Positions 14,396-22,961 of a stretch of 64,000 nt of DNA are shown here, in pieces. The notes under the pieces were generated by a model. It searched no databases. It was not told the origin of the DNA and was given only the letters and a program-made list of their open reading frames with translations. The translations under genes were made by a program, and so were the position numbers. The DNA is from a virus. Location: positions 1 to 64,000 of the IMG/VR virus record IMGVR_UViG_3300025648_000012; one strand, 5' to 3'. The number at the start of each line of letters is the position of its first letter. Position 1 is the stretch's first letter.

Positions 14396-15490
14396 ATGAA
14401 GGTTGGTTATTCTTTTCACGAAAAATATAGACCAAATAACCTCAGTGAAGTAGTAGGCCATTCTACGGTTGTTACTCAACTCAAAGGTATGGTTAAAAAA
14501 GGCCTTCCTGGAGCAATTCTATTTACTGGCCCTACTTCTGTAGGCAAAACTACTCTTGCTAGATGTTTGGCTGCAGAAGTAAATGGAAAGCCAGTGGAGA
14601 AGCAATCAGACTATAAAGAAATAAACGGTACTGACCAAAAATCTATTGACGACATGAGGTCTTTAATAAAAATAGCGCAATATCAACCCTCTAATAACCG
14701 TCGTTTTATAGTGATAGATGAGGCTCAGGGTATCATAGCGCAGCAGCAATCAGCAGCAGCCCTTTTAGCCCCAATAGAAAGAGCAGGTAAGACAAGAACT
14801 ACTTGGATTCTTTGTTCCATGGACCCACAAAAGTTTACCACAGGAAATGGTAAAGCACTAATGGGTAGGTGTACTGTTTTTGCACTTAATCCACCCACAA
14901 ACAAAGATTTGTTTATTCAGGGGAAAAGAATAAGGGCAAAAGAGAACATGGACTACGTTTCTCTAGAGCTACTAAAGACCCTTGTTAGAAACTCAAATTA
15001 CCAAATGCGGGTTTTAGCAAATATTCTTCAATCAGTGTACCTTTATTGGGAAGGATTGAACCCAAAAGAAAGGCCAAAAGAGCTAAACCAAGAAATTCTA
15101 AGTGAGGTTTTGGATACCGCTTTCGACAATGACGATTTAGCTCTCCTTAAAGTAGTGGTTTATGCTTTTAACAACTCTTTTGCACCCATAGTAACTACCC
15201 TATTAAATGTGGGTGATACTTATGGATTTGTTAATAAGCTCCTTTACGCTGCTCAATTTCTTGTTAATAACGCAGCTCTCAAGGGTAAAAGGCATCATAA
15301 AGTATGGCCAAATCCCACATATAATAAGATGGTTGAAGAATTAGGGGATGTTAAGTTATCCAAACTAGCTAGCTTTTTAGCATGTTGTACTGAATTAAAA
15401 GCCAATGCTTCCAAGTTTGAAGTTAATGAGATTTCGCTAATTGAAACGTCCTTGTTTAAGTTTATGAAAGAAAATGGAGAAACTCGATGA
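14396..15490 (+). CDS. Clamp loader ATPase (DnaX/RFC type)
   Basis: 364 residues. Starts with the clamp-loader box FHEKYRPNNLSEVVGHSTVV, then Walker A GPTSVGKTT (45-53), Walker B FIVIDEAQ (about 99-106) and a sensor-like region FTTGNGKALMGRC. The C-terminal half would be the collar domain. The protein loads a sliding clamp for the phage polymerase. The stop overlaps the next start (ATGA). Confidence 0.88.
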   Translation: MKVGYSFHEKYRPNNLSEVVGHSTVVTQLKGMVKKGLPGAILFTGPTSVGKTTLARCLAAEVNGKPVEKQSDYKEINGTDQKSIDDMRSLIKIAQYQPSNNRRFIVIDEAQGIIAQQQSAAALLAPIERAGKTRTTWILCSMDPQKFTTGNGKALMGRCTVFALNPPTNKDLFIQGKRIRAKENMDYVSLELLKTLVRNSNYQMRVLANILQSVYLYWEGLNPKERPKELNQEILSEVLDTAFDNDDLALLKVVVYAFNNSFAPIVTTLLNVGDTYGFVNKLLYAAQFLVNNAALKGKRHHKVWPNPTYNKMVEELGDVKLSKLASFLACCTELKANASKFEVNEISLIETSLFKFMKENGETR

Positions 15491-15927
15491 GTACAAACTT
15501 AAAATCTCTATTAGATACAGTTTCAGAAGAATCCTCCAAGTTTAACATTAAAGAGTACAACGAGAGGAGAAAGCTTCCAATTCTTACAGACGGAGTACCC
15601 TCAATTAAGGAGTTTTTAGACTCTCCGGCTGCTACCTGGAATTTGGTTAAGCAGTTGCCTTACCCTATAAATGGTATACTGTCTAAATTAAAAATAGCTC
15701 ATAGCGAAAACCAAAGCTTGGTAGGGGTAGAAAGCGATTCCCTTATTAAAATAGCAATAGCTTTAGGAGAACTTTCTATTAAATGTCAGTCTCTTTCTCT
15801 AGCTTTAGGAATACCATTGAGTGATACTGAGCAAGTATTGCTCGGAGCTTTATCTAAAAATTGTGATAGCGAGCAAGCTATTGAAGCAATTGGTTCTTTA
15901 CTTTTTGGGGTTAAAAATGACAGTTAG
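15487..15927 (+). CDS. Hypothetical protein, possible clamp-loader partner
   Basis: 146 residues, helical, starting 4 nt inside the clamp loader gene, hence translationally coupled. In T4 the large and small clamp-loader subunits (gp44, gp62) are adjacent; a similar partner role is possible, but no motif supports it. The next gene starts within its last codons. Confidence 0.6.
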   Translation: MSTNLKSLLDTVSEESSKFNIKEYNERRKLPILTDGVPSIKEFLDSPAATWNLVKQLPYPINGILSKLKIAHSENQSLVGVESDSLIKIAIALGELSIKCQSLSLALGIPLSDTEQVLLGALSKNCDSEQAIEAIGSLLFGVKNDS

Positions 15928-16150
15928 TGCAATTAAAAGAAGAGCAGCTACAAGAAGTGCAAGTAAAAAAGACAACCAGCATTTTCACAGAACAAAGGAC
16001 AACAAACTGGTAGCTTGCTACCATGAGTGCAAAAACATGCTTACTTCGTACTCTTTTTGGATAGGCATGTCTATTGGGTGGCCTTTAGAGCATTTTCTAT
16101 GGCAGAAAATATGGCCTTTTTCTTTGGTTGCTAAACTATTGGGAATTTAA
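15917..16150 (+). CDS. Small protein with one membrane span
   Basis: 77 residues from ATG 15917, preceded by TTTTGGGG, overlapping the end of the upstream gene. A basic N-terminus with His/Lys/Arg clusters and CYHEC precedes one hydrophobic stretch (SYSFWIGMSIGWPLEHFLW). Unknown function. Confidence 0.55.
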   Translation: MTVSAIKRRAATRSASKKDNQHFHRTKDNKLVACYHECKNMLTSYSFWIGMSIGWPLEHFLWQKIWPFSLVAKLLGI

Positions 16151-16170
16151 CTCGGGTTAAAAGGTAAAGT

Positions 16171-16458
16171 ATGAGCGAACAAGAAACTACAGAGCAGAAA
16201 ACCACAGAGCAAACTACAAAACCTAATCTTAAAATTGCAGAGTTACCCAATTTTAGGAACGAGGTTTTAGTTGAGGAGATTAAATCAGTACTCGAATTGG
16301 CAGAAAAAGGAGAAATTGTTGGCGCTATTTTTGTTGGAGAAAGACCCGATGGCTCAATTAGAAACTTTGCTTCTACCTTTGAAAACAGGTTTGTTTTGAT
16401 AGGTTACTTGCATACGTTAATTTTTGATCTAATTGACAGTGGAAAATCGGAAAACTGA
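16171..16458 (+). CDS. Hypothetical protein, paralogue of the 3120 product
   Basis: 95 residues. Starts with a TTEQ-repeat segment, followed by a folded domain ending GSIRNFASTFENRFVLIGYL, which aligns with TDWETIVSLNEANRFSLVGY of the 3120 gene. Unknown function, but the duplication suggests a conserved small fold. Confidence 0.65.
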   Translation: MSEQETTEQKTTEQTTKPNLKIAELPNFRNEVLVEEIKSVLELAEKGEIVGAIFVGERPDGSIRNFASTFENRFVLIGYLHTLIFDLIDSGKSEN

Positions 16459-16493
16459 GGTAAATTTTTAAGTTACATAAAAGGAGTGTTAAT

Positions 16494-16837
16494 ATGAATA
16501 CAGAAAGTATTACTATGAGTGCAAAGTGTTCAGAAGACTACTGTAATAGAGGGTTGACAGCTGACTCGCTTTTTGGCTGTTACTTACCCCATTGCTTCTA
16601 TTTGGTTGTTGGTCTATCTACATGCTTGTAACGTCTGGAATAGAAGCTAGTCCAATAGAAATTACACAGGCCGTAAAAAATGGACAAACCGGAAAATGTG
16701 TTGCTGAAGTTATTGAGCAAGCACAAAGTATGAGAATTATTGATAGAGGGTTCATAAGTAGTGCAATCCGTCATTGCACTGATAAAAACCTCCTCGAAAT
16801 ACAAAAAAAGATAGCAAAAGATGCTATTTCTACTTAA
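16494..16837 (+). pseudogene. Small membrane protein gene with a frameshift
   Basis: ATG 16494 has a strong AAAGGAGTGTTAAT site and reads 45 residues to a TAA at 16629. Another frame, open from 16565, encodes a membrane helix (AFWLLLTPLLLFGCWSIYML) followed by a soluble tail to 16837. Joining them near 16560-16570 gives a sensible single-span protein of about 114 residues. As sequenced, either the short peptide or an internally started form (TTG 16592 or ATG 16622) is made. Real mutation and sequencing error cannot be separated. Confidence 0.55.
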
Positions 16838-16881
16838 AAATAAAGGGAAATTGTCAAAAATTAAAATCAACTGGAGACTTT

Positions 16882-17151
16882 ATGTTGTTGGAATTTTCAG
16901 ATTTAGAAATGGATGAGGTTATTGAGATTAGTACTTGGTTAAAAACTAACCCAAAAGCCATACCAAAAGGGTGGAGACACCGTATTGAGCGGCTAGTTGA
17001 ATTACTGGCAACAAAGCCGTATAAGTCACCTACAGCTTACGCTTGTTCCAATTTTGAATCCTTTTTAAAAAATCAAGGCTCAATGAAAGTAGTTAAAGAT
17101 AAGCAGGATTTCTTTGAACTACCCTTATATAAGGAAAATAAGGTATTATAA
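16882..17151 (+). CDS. Hypothetical small protein
   Basis: 89 residues, ATG after CTGGAGACTTT. The first 25 residues are acidic and helical (FSDLEMDEVIEISTWLKT), followed by a basic segment WRHRIERLVELLATK. No family recognised. Confidence 0.6.
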   Translation: MLLEFSDLEMDEVIEISTWLKTNPKAIPKGWRHRIERLVELLATKPYKSPTAYACSNFESFLKNQGSMKVVKDKQDFFELPLYKENKVL

Positions 17152-17219
17152 ATGCAAATTGTAAAACTACTCTGCAACTCAACCACTCATTAGTTGTTTG
17201 GTGTTAAAAGGAGAATTAA

Positions 17220-17597
17220 ATGTTTCCACAAAATTACCCGCAAATGGAAAGAGACTGGAATGATTGGTTTATTAAAGACGAACACACGCCAATGGATGAG
17301 CCCACTGACGCTCAGTGTATTAAGTTTTCTCTAAAATCCTGTGGGGAAGTTAGACAGTATTTAGCAGATAAACCAGACGCCCCTCATCTGTCTTTTGTTG
17401 ATTTAGATTTTTTAGAACATATTTTTAGGTTAGCTTGGATGAAAGGCTATACTTTCGGCTCTAATGGCGGGGTTGCTAATACGCTTACTGACGTAGAGAA
17501 AGAACAATACCAAAAAGCTATAGATTTGAGTAAAGACTGGAAAGATGGGTTAGTACTGCAGCAATTAGAAGTTTTACGGACCTCTACTGGTTTATAA
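17220..17597 (+). CDS. Hypothetical protein
   Basis: 125 residues, ATG after AAAAGGAGAATTAA. Aromatic and acidic N-terminus (YPQMERDWNDWFIKDEHTPM), then a helical region with FLEHIFRLAWMKGYTFGSNG, a pattern like small phage-encoded helical proteins. Function unknown. Confidence 0.6.
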   Translation: MFPQNYPQMERDWNDWFIKDEHTPMDEPTDAQCIKFSLKSCGEVRQYLADKPDAPHLSFVDLDFLEHIFRLAWMKGYTFGSNGGVANTLTDVEKEQYQKAIDLSKDWKDGLVLQQLEVLRTSTGL

Positions 17598-17612
17598 TTA
17601 CAAGGAAAAATT

Positions 17613-17858
17613 ATGGCAGAGTTAATTACTGGGGCTACATCAAAGTTAGTCGCAGGAGTATCTGAGTTTGAAGGAAAGCAGCTATTCCGCATCTCAAAGC
17701 TCTTTAGAAAGGATACTCGAGAAGGAAAACCCTCAGAATGGGGGTTTACACGGCAGGGGATAACGTTGCCACAAACTCAAGCCTCATTAACTTTCTTAAA
17801 AGAAGCCTACAAAGAACTAAAACAGGTTGTTGAGGCTAAAGGCAATGATTCCAATTAA
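17613..17858 (+). CDS. PC4-like ssDNA-binding candidate
   Basis: 81 residues. The segment FEGKQLFRISKLFRKDTREG then PSEWGFTRQGITLPQTQASL resembles the PC4/YdbC fold, in which a short beta sheet with the pattern (R)-x-(Y/F)-x-x-(D)-G-E-W-x-P-(S/T)-R-K-G-I-(S/T)-L binds single-stranded DNA or RNA. Located in a replication operon. The assignment rests on pattern only; alternatives are any small transcription factor. Confidence 0.45.
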   Translation: MAELITGATSKLVAGVSEFEGKQLFRISKLFRKDTREGKPSEWGFTRQGITLPQTQASLTFLKEAYKELKQVVEAKGNDSN

Positions 17859-17988
17859 GTATTTATTTCCTACTGCTATATTGGCTTTAAGCCTTTGTGC
17901 AGCAGTGGTTTATTTAACTCAGGGGGATTTTAGAAGAGGTATTTATTGGCTTTTTGCAGCAGGAATTGTTGCAACAGTTACGTTTTGA
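17845..17988 (+). CDS. Two-span small membrane protein
   Basis: 47 residues from ATG 17845, overlapping the previous gene by 14 nt. Two hydrophobic helices (YLFPTAILALSLCAAVVYL and GIYWLFAAGIVATVTF) are joined by a short basic loop DFRRG. Last gene of the rightward operon before the hairpins at 18.0 kb. Function unknown. Confidence 0.55.
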   Translation: MIPIKYLFPTAILALSLCAAVVYLTQGDFRRGIYWLFAAGIVATVTF

Positions 17989-18010
17989 GTTTGTTTTACT
18001 TAAAAAAGAA

Positions 18011-18068
18011 GGGTTAGCTTAAAATTACTCAAGCTAACCCCTAGGAGAAACCGGTGTTTTCACCGGTT
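18011..18068. terminator. Two strong hairpins between convergent operons
   Basis: GGGTTAGCTT (18011-18020) pairs with AAGCTAACCC (18031-18040), and AACCGGTG (18049-18056) pairs with CACCGGTT (18061-18068) around a TTTT loop. They lie between the rightward operon ending at 17988 and the leftward operon ending at 18136, so a bidirectional terminator is likely. No long T tract follows on either strand. Confidence 0.7.
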
Positions 18069-18135
18069 GGAGGAGACCCACCACGGTCCGTTCATTCTTT
18101 AATACCAATTTTAGCAACATTTTATAATATTATTT

Positions 18136-18411
18136 TTACAACAAAAAGGTGTAGAGTACACATACACCTGTTACTTTCTTTTCTAAATACTTTACATTGT
18201 TGCTAATGTCTGAAAAAGCAACTGCATTTTCAACGGAATTGAACCTTAAACTGAGGCACAAAGCTGGTCTATCTAAATAAATTTTGTATTCTAAAGATGA
18301 GTCAAAAGATGGAAACTTTTCCAAATAAAATTCCAACTCGCCTAAAGAGTTCATAGTTTCTACAAAATTTTTGTTGATTTTTCCAACTTGTGCTTTGAGT
18401 TCATGTAGCAT
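18136..18411 (-). CDS. Hypothetical small protein
   Basis: 91 residues, 2 nt after the upstream stop. Helical N-terminus with a heptad pattern (LKAQVGKINKNFVETMNSLG) and a beta-rich C-terminus with three cysteines. Last gene of the leftward virion block. No family recognised. Confidence 0.6.
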   Translation of the reverse strand: MLHELKAQVGKINKNFVETMNSLGELEFYLEKFPSFDSSLEYKIYLDRPALCLSLRFNSVENAVAFSDISNNVKYLEKKVTGVCVLYTFLL

Positions 18412-18413
18412 GC

Positions 18414-18839
18414 TTAAACCTTGCCGTGAAGTTCAACGTAAAATTGAGGGCTAGCTCGATAGGAAGCAACGGTTAATGCAACGGATTTTAGATTACGCCA
18501 ACTACCCAAGTAGTTAAAAGTAATAAAAGTATTAGCTCTACTTTTGTTCAAAAGTTCAATTCCTAGCTTGTCCTTAAACTCTTTAACTACTTCCTGAATT
18601 GCTTCCTTTACATTGCCTTTAAGCTTTGGAGAATCCCAGCTAGCATAAGAAAGCTTTCCAAACCCACAGTCTTCGGGATTTCCAAGAATAGAGTCTTCAA
18701 CTTTAACCAAAGAAATAGCTTTAGCAATCACTAAAAACTCCTGCTGTAGTTCTAATTCTTTTTGCTCTTTTTCAATTTTTTCTTTTAACTCCGCTATTGA
18801 TACTGAAGAAACCATTTGGTAATGAGCAGTTAATTTCAT
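18414..18839 (-). CDS. MKLTAHY-signal protein 1
   Basis: 141 residues. The N-terminus MKLTAHYQMVSS shares its first seven residues with the proteins at 23232, 24065 and 25893, and close variants occur at 37854 and 38069, while the rest is unrelated: a charged coiled coil (IAELKEKIEKEQKELELQQE) then an alpha/beta domain. By analogy with T4 internal proteins the shared start may be a capsid-targeting propeptide removed by the prohead protease (inference). Ribosome site overlaps the end of the 18844 gene. Confidence 0.7.
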   Translation of the reverse strand: MKLTAHYQMVSSVSIAELKEKIEKEQKELELQQEFLVIAKAISLVKVEDSILGNPEDCGFGKLSYASWDSPKLKGNVKEAIQEVVKEFKDKLGIELLNKSRANTFITFNYLGSWRNLKSVALTVASYRASPQFYVELHGKV

Positions 18840-18843
18840 TTGC

Positions 18844-19215
18844 TTAGCCTCCAGTTACCTCTTGACTAGGAGTTTCCGCAACAGTAGGTTCAGCAACGGA
18901 TACTTCTGGAGTAGCTTCTGCTCCTACTGTTTCCCCTTTATAAGGCTCCACCTTTTCAACCACCGCTTCAACTAAATTAGGTACTACTTCGGCAGCAGCA
19001 ACTCCAGTTAGGATTGTATTCATTACAGTAGAATCCTGTGGAATAGGATTCCCTTTGCCATCAATGTACTTTTCAATTACCTGGTTAACTTGTAAACCCT
19101 GACTATGAGCAAAGTCTACCAACGCCTGGTGGTCAGGGCCTGTAAAGGAATCCCCTTCGGAAACAGAATAACCTGCATTTTTCATTGCCGACTTAATAAC
19201 TAACATTCCGTACAT
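18844..19215 (-). CDS. Hypothetical protein with a Pro/Glu/Val-rich tail
   Basis: 123 residues, ATG after AAAGGAGTTAAAA. The first 70 residues look like a small EF-hand-free helical domain (GPDHQALVDFAHSQGLQVNQ); the last 45 are low complexity with repeated TVAEXP/VSVAEP units, probably disordered. It lies between the outer-membrane protein gene and an MKLTAHY gene. Confidence 0.6.
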   Translation of the reverse strand: MYGMLVIKSAMKNAGYSVSEGDSFTGPDHQALVDFAHSQGLQVNQVIEKYIDGKGNPIPQDSTVMNTILTGVAAAEVVPNLVEAVVEKVEPYKGETVGAEATPEVSVAEPTVAETPSQEVTGG

Positions 19216-19247
19216 TTTTAACTCCTTTTTGTTGTTAAACCTTGCTC

Positions 19248-19979
19248 TTAGAACTCTTGCCTAATTGAAACGTTGTAAGTGTAAGGGTTCCATATCGGTG
19301 GGTATTGAGAAGGGAATACATTTACTTGCCCCTGTCCCTGAATATCATTTCTGTAAATTGAAAACGCTAAAGTTGTTTTATTGATTGTGTATCCTGTACC
19401 AATAAAAGGGTACACATTTAACTGAACTGGTGAGTTAACGTAAACATCGGCTCTTGCGCAAGTAGCACATGCTTCCCACCCATATACACGCATTTTCCAC
19501 TGAGTTCTGTAGACGTAAACTCCAAGCTCTACAAACACATCCCCTGGGCCAAGTTTCCAGCTTGGAAGAACTGAACCGTAAATTCCTTGCACAGAACCAG
19601 AACCAATCCACCTGGATAATGGCCAACAAGGCCCATTGCAAGCATGAGTACTGGTATTGTAATTAGCATCACTTGGTGTTGCTAGGGCGTCAGAATATAC
19701 ATGCCCCAAGTACTCATAACCAAGTCTCCACTTCAATCCATCTACATATCGGTATTTGCTACTAAATTTATCCGTTATTCCAAACCCACCACTACCAGAT
19801 TTCATATTTAGTGAGTGTGGAAATCCCTCCTGATACCAAATACCGTTAGCTGTTGGCGTAAACTTGCTTTCTCCCAAACTAAGCTCAAAGTTTGTGGCAT
19901 TTGTAGCAACATTACATAATAGTAAAGTAGAGATTGCTAGGTTTTTAATTGTGATTATGGCTAGGTTTTTCTTTTTCAT
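19248..19979 (-). CDS. Outer-membrane beta-barrel protein
   Basis: 243 residues. Sec signal (about 1-28: KKKN then ISTLLLCNVATNATNF), then alternating aromatic strands with Tyr/Trp girdles (WRLGYEYLGHVYSD, VELGVYVYRTQWKMRVYGWE) and a C-terminal strand ending YNVSIRQEF, with the terminal Phe typical of BAM-inserted barrels. Two Cys pairs may form disulfides. A phage barrel may mask receptors or change the host surface, like the Lom-type proteins of lambdoid phages. Its start shares one base with the stop of the homing-endonuclease remnant. Confidence 0.8.
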   Translation of the reverse strand: MKKKNLAIITIKNLAISTLLLCNVATNATNFELSLGESKFTPTANGIWYQEGFPHSLNMKSGSGGFGITDKFSSKYRYVDGLKWRLGYEYLGHVYSDALATPSDANYNTSTHACNGPCWPLSRWIGSGSVQGIYGSVLPSWKLGPGDVFVELGVYVYRTQWKMRVYGWEACATCARADVYVNSPVQLNVYPFIGTGYTINKTTLAFSIYRNDIQGQGQVNVFPSQYPPIWNPYTYNVSIRQEF

Positions 19980-20880
19980 TATTTTTGCATTAACTCATCA
20001 TTACGTAATGCAGATTCTACTCCATATCTTTCTAGCATAGTTGCTTTTTTCTTGGCAACTACCTCAGGATTACTGGAAGGGGACCTATATCCAGTCCTTT
20101 CTTCGTACTTTTTCCTTGAGTTTTCCCTTAATTCCTTTGAAGACCAATTATGCTCTACTCCATAGTGACGCAAGATAGAAGACTTTCTTTTAGCTACTAC
20201 CTTTGGATCGTGTGCTGGACTTTTGTATCCTGTCCGTATCTCATATGTAGTATTGCTTCTTCTACTAACTAATGAATTCTGCATAGGGTGTTCTACCCCA
20301 TATTTCTTCAAATTAGTAATCTTTCTTGCCTTCTTTACTTCTGGATTTTGTCCAGGATTTTCATATCCTGTTTTTTCTAAATAAGCAGCTTTAGACTTTT
20401 TGTTTCTCGTTTCCCAGTCTATAGTTTTAGCTGTTTCCCTTACTTTTTCTCTACCTTCACGGGATTCTGTGTAGGTTTTAGCTCCGTACCTTTCTAAACA
20501 AGTCTTACGCCTTTTGGCCTGAACTTTAGGATTGGAATTAGGACACTCGTATCCATACTTTTCTAAAAAAGTTCTTTTAGCTTTCTTAACACCTAATTCT
20601 TTGCATATACGAAAAGCTTTGTTTGGGTATTTTCTTTACAGTTATTACATACATACTTTTGAGCAACAAATCCATTGCATATTCTACAACGGTCTTCTTT
20701 TGCAACTGTTTTTATTGCCTTATTAAAAGCACAAGTTGGAAAATCCTTTACTAATCTGGATAATAATTTGGCGTACTTAGTCTTGAGTATTTCTTTAAGT
20801 CTATTATATCCCGCATTTCCACCTGGGTTTTTACTTTCTAACCTTTTAAGTATGCCAATATCTTTCTCTGTTAACTTCAT
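19979..20880 (-). pseudogene. Homing-endonuclease-like remnant, frameshifted and truncated
   Basis: From ATG 20880 a frame encodes a zinc-finger-like segment (CRICNGFVAQKYVCNNC) and stops at 20593. After a 1-nt shift near 20615 a second frame runs to 19979 with at least four copies of a repeat like LEKYGVE-HP-(x)-N-P-x-V-x-AKKK, a motif seen in phage homing endonucleases and their DNA-recognition modules. The nuclease domain expected after such repeats is missing: the frame ends right at the next gene's start codon. Probably a dead mobile element, inserted in the virion block. Confidence 0.65.
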
Positions 20881-20923
20881 TGAAGGGGTACTCCAGATTG
20901 TTAGGTAGAGAATCTAAAACTCC

Positions 20924-20940
20924 CTACCTAAAATTGTTCT
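20924..20940 (-). promoter_or_regulatory. AGAACAATTTTAGGT motif
   Basis: Minus-strand AGAACAATTTTAGGTAG about 45 nt before ATG 20880, followed by a leader hairpin (TAGGTAGGGAG/CTCTACCTA at about 20901-20930). Same motif as upstream of other leftward gene groups. Confidence 0.45.
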
Positions 20941-20950
20941 GTAATACCCC

Positions 20951-20959
20951 TATTTACAG
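20951..20959 (-). promoter_or_regulatory. CTGTAAATA box on the minus strand
   Basis: The only intergenic leftward copy of CTGTAAATA, 70 nt before ATG 20880. Orientation agrees with the direction of transcription. Confidence 0.45.
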
Positions 20960-20964
20960 ATTAC

Positions 20965-22926
20965 TTAAGCATTCAGCGTACTCAATACCTCAGTGAGTGA
21001 AACACCTTGCTTACTAATTGCCACAGTTACTTGGATTTGATTTATCGGAATCTCAGGAATGATTACTACATTGATACCCAAAATTCCAGCATTTACTGCA
21101 GCTGGAGGATTATTAGCTGCATCAATTTCGCAAACACCATAGGAAATCATGTTTGCATTAACTTGTGCTGTAAGGTACGTGTTAATTGCGTTAGTTAATG
21201 CTCTTTGAAAGGCAACTGTTGGGGTCTCTTGTAAGCCATATTGCAAGTATCGGTACAAAGCAGTTTTAATTACATTAACTGCTCTTCTTACAGATAACCA
21301 AGACAATGCAGAAGTATTGCCTGATAAAGTCTGCTGTTCCCACAATGCAATACCCTGACCTACGAAATTCAATACATAGTTAACTTGAGCTGAATGTAGC
21401 AAGTTAGCATCTGTGGTTCCATTGTAGTAAATACGTGGTTTTAAGCACTTTGGCAGCTGTCCTCTATTTAATCCAGCAGTGGAGTATCCGGGGTTAAGAG
21501 AAGCATCAGTGTGAGCCAATAATGCTCCGATTGTTCCCACTAAAGGTACATAGAGTTGTTGGTTAGTTATTGAATCTGCCTCTAACTGGTCAGGTGAAAA
21601 CAAAGCACTCCAGGTTGAATTAAGGTTCAATGTAATGTTTCTATAGTCTGCTGCTGACTGTGCAGTTAGCTGAGAAGTAGCTGGAACTGACAACAAACTG
21701 CAAGTATCTAGCCTACTTTGTGCCAAGGCGTCGAATCCTTTACCGGAAACAGCATCGCCCAATCCTGAATCCATGAGGATATTGACGGCGTATAGTTGAA
21801 AATTGGAGAATACTTGCATTGCAGTAACTATTTGAGCAGAAGTAGGTGCTGAACCGGAACTACCTACACCCAGTGCAATAGTTGCTTGTGTTCCCACTGC
21901 TGGAGGAGAGCTCAATGCGGCTGCATTAGAAATGCAATTAACATATTGAGAAAACCCATTAAGGTTAGCGGCAATTTCTGTTTGCATACCAGAAGATGAT
22001 ACTCCTTGGTACAATGTACAAGTAAATTGCTCCAAAGGAGTCGAAGTGGAGACTTGGTTATTGTAGATATTTACTTGAAACGCTGCATTTGACCCCATTG
22101 CAGCTGCTGCTTGAGCTGCAGTTAACGGCAGAACTGTGGACGATGGCACATTAGTTGAAGAAACGTCAAGATAAGATGTAGTTGAAGCTCCGACAGTTGC
22201 AATCAACCCCAAAGAACCAGCTGCTCTACCATAGATGTTGTAGCCTATTGCATTTGGTACTAAACTCCACTGAATTTGAGGAGCAACGTTAGCTGAAATA
22301 CTTACATTGCTAGCTGTAGAAGCAGCACCCACTAAATTACCAGGGAATACGGCAGCAACTTGATAAGAATAAGAACCAGCAATCAGGTTAGATGCAGAGG
22401 TCGAAGAGGTAGCGGAAGTTCCAGCCGGTATTAAAGCACTATAGGAGGTAATCCCAATTGAATAGGTTGAACTGTAGCTTCCAGGACCAAAATTTGGGTA
22501 AATTAAAGCAACAGCTGTTCCCGTTACCCCTGCGGTAGTAAGTAGCCCAGTCCAGTTAGTTACTGGATTTTGTTGGGGGTCAGGAGTAACTACTGGAACG
22601 GAAAGAATCTGAGTTCCACCAGCGTTAAGATACAGCAAATAAGCACCAGTGTTATTACCTGTACCCGGTACACGTAAACACCACATTCCAGCCCCACCCA
22701 GCAAAAAGTCTTGAGCAGCATAGCCACTCATTGATACGGTAGGATTTGGGTTACCGTACATTGCAAGGTATTGAGACCAACCCGAAACGTAATAAGGAAT
22801 GGATTGTCCTTGACCTGAAATTACAGGCAAGCAACCAGTTGAAGACAAACTTGATATAATGTAAGCGCTTAAGTTTACTTCTGTCTCGTAAACTCCAGCA
22901 GCTCTACTTACTAATTGGATTCCCAT
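20965..22926 (-). CDS. Contractile tail sheath protein
   Basis: 653 residues. The N-terminal part (SGWSQYLAMYGNPNPT, then GYAAQDFLLGGAGMWCLRVPG) and the C-terminal part (GYSTAGLNRGQL; AVNVIKTALYRYLQYGLQET; TLNAINTYLTAQVN-like end) follow the T4 gp18/Mu L pattern, where the C-terminal domains lock neighbouring sheath subunits. Residues about 185-270 (YSYQVAAVFPG then PNAIGYNIYGRAAG) look like an inserted fibronectin III-type domain facing outwards. Defines the phage as a myovirus. ATG after AAAGGAGTTAATTACTC. Confidence 0.85.
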   Translation of the reverse strand: MGIQLVSRAAGVYETEVNLSAYIISSLSSTGCLPVISGQGQSIPYYVSGWSQYLAMYGNPNPTVSMSGYAAQDFLLGGAGMWCLRVPGTGNNTGAYLLYLNAGGTQILSVPVVTPDPQQNPVTNWTGLLTTAGVTGTAVALIYPNFGPGSYSSTYSIGITSYSALIPAGTSATSSTSASNLIAGSYSYQVAAVFPGNLVGAASTASNVSISANVAPQIQWSLVPNAIGYNIYGRAAGSLGLIATVGASTTSYLDVSSTNVPSSTVLPLTAAQAAAAMGSNAAFQVNIYNNQVSTSTPLEQFTCTLYQGVSSSGMQTEIAANLNGFSQYVNCISNAAALSSPPAVGTQATIALGVGSSGSAPTSAQIVTAMQVFSNFQLYAVNILMDSGLGDAVSGKGFDALAQSRLDTCSLLSVPATSQLTAQSAADYRNITLNLNSTWSALFSPDQLEADSITNQQLYVPLVGTIGALLAHTDASLNPGYSTAGLNRGQLPKCLKPRIYYNGTTDANLLHSAQVNYVLNFVGQGIALWEQQTLSGNTSALSWLSVRRAVNVIKTALYRYLQYGLQETPTVAFQRALTNAINTYLTAQVNANMISYGVCEIDAANNPPAAVNAGILGINVVIIPEIPINQIQVTVAISKQGVSLTEVLSTLNA

Positions 22927-22961
22927 GAGTAATTAACTCCTTTTGAATTTTACTTGGTTTC

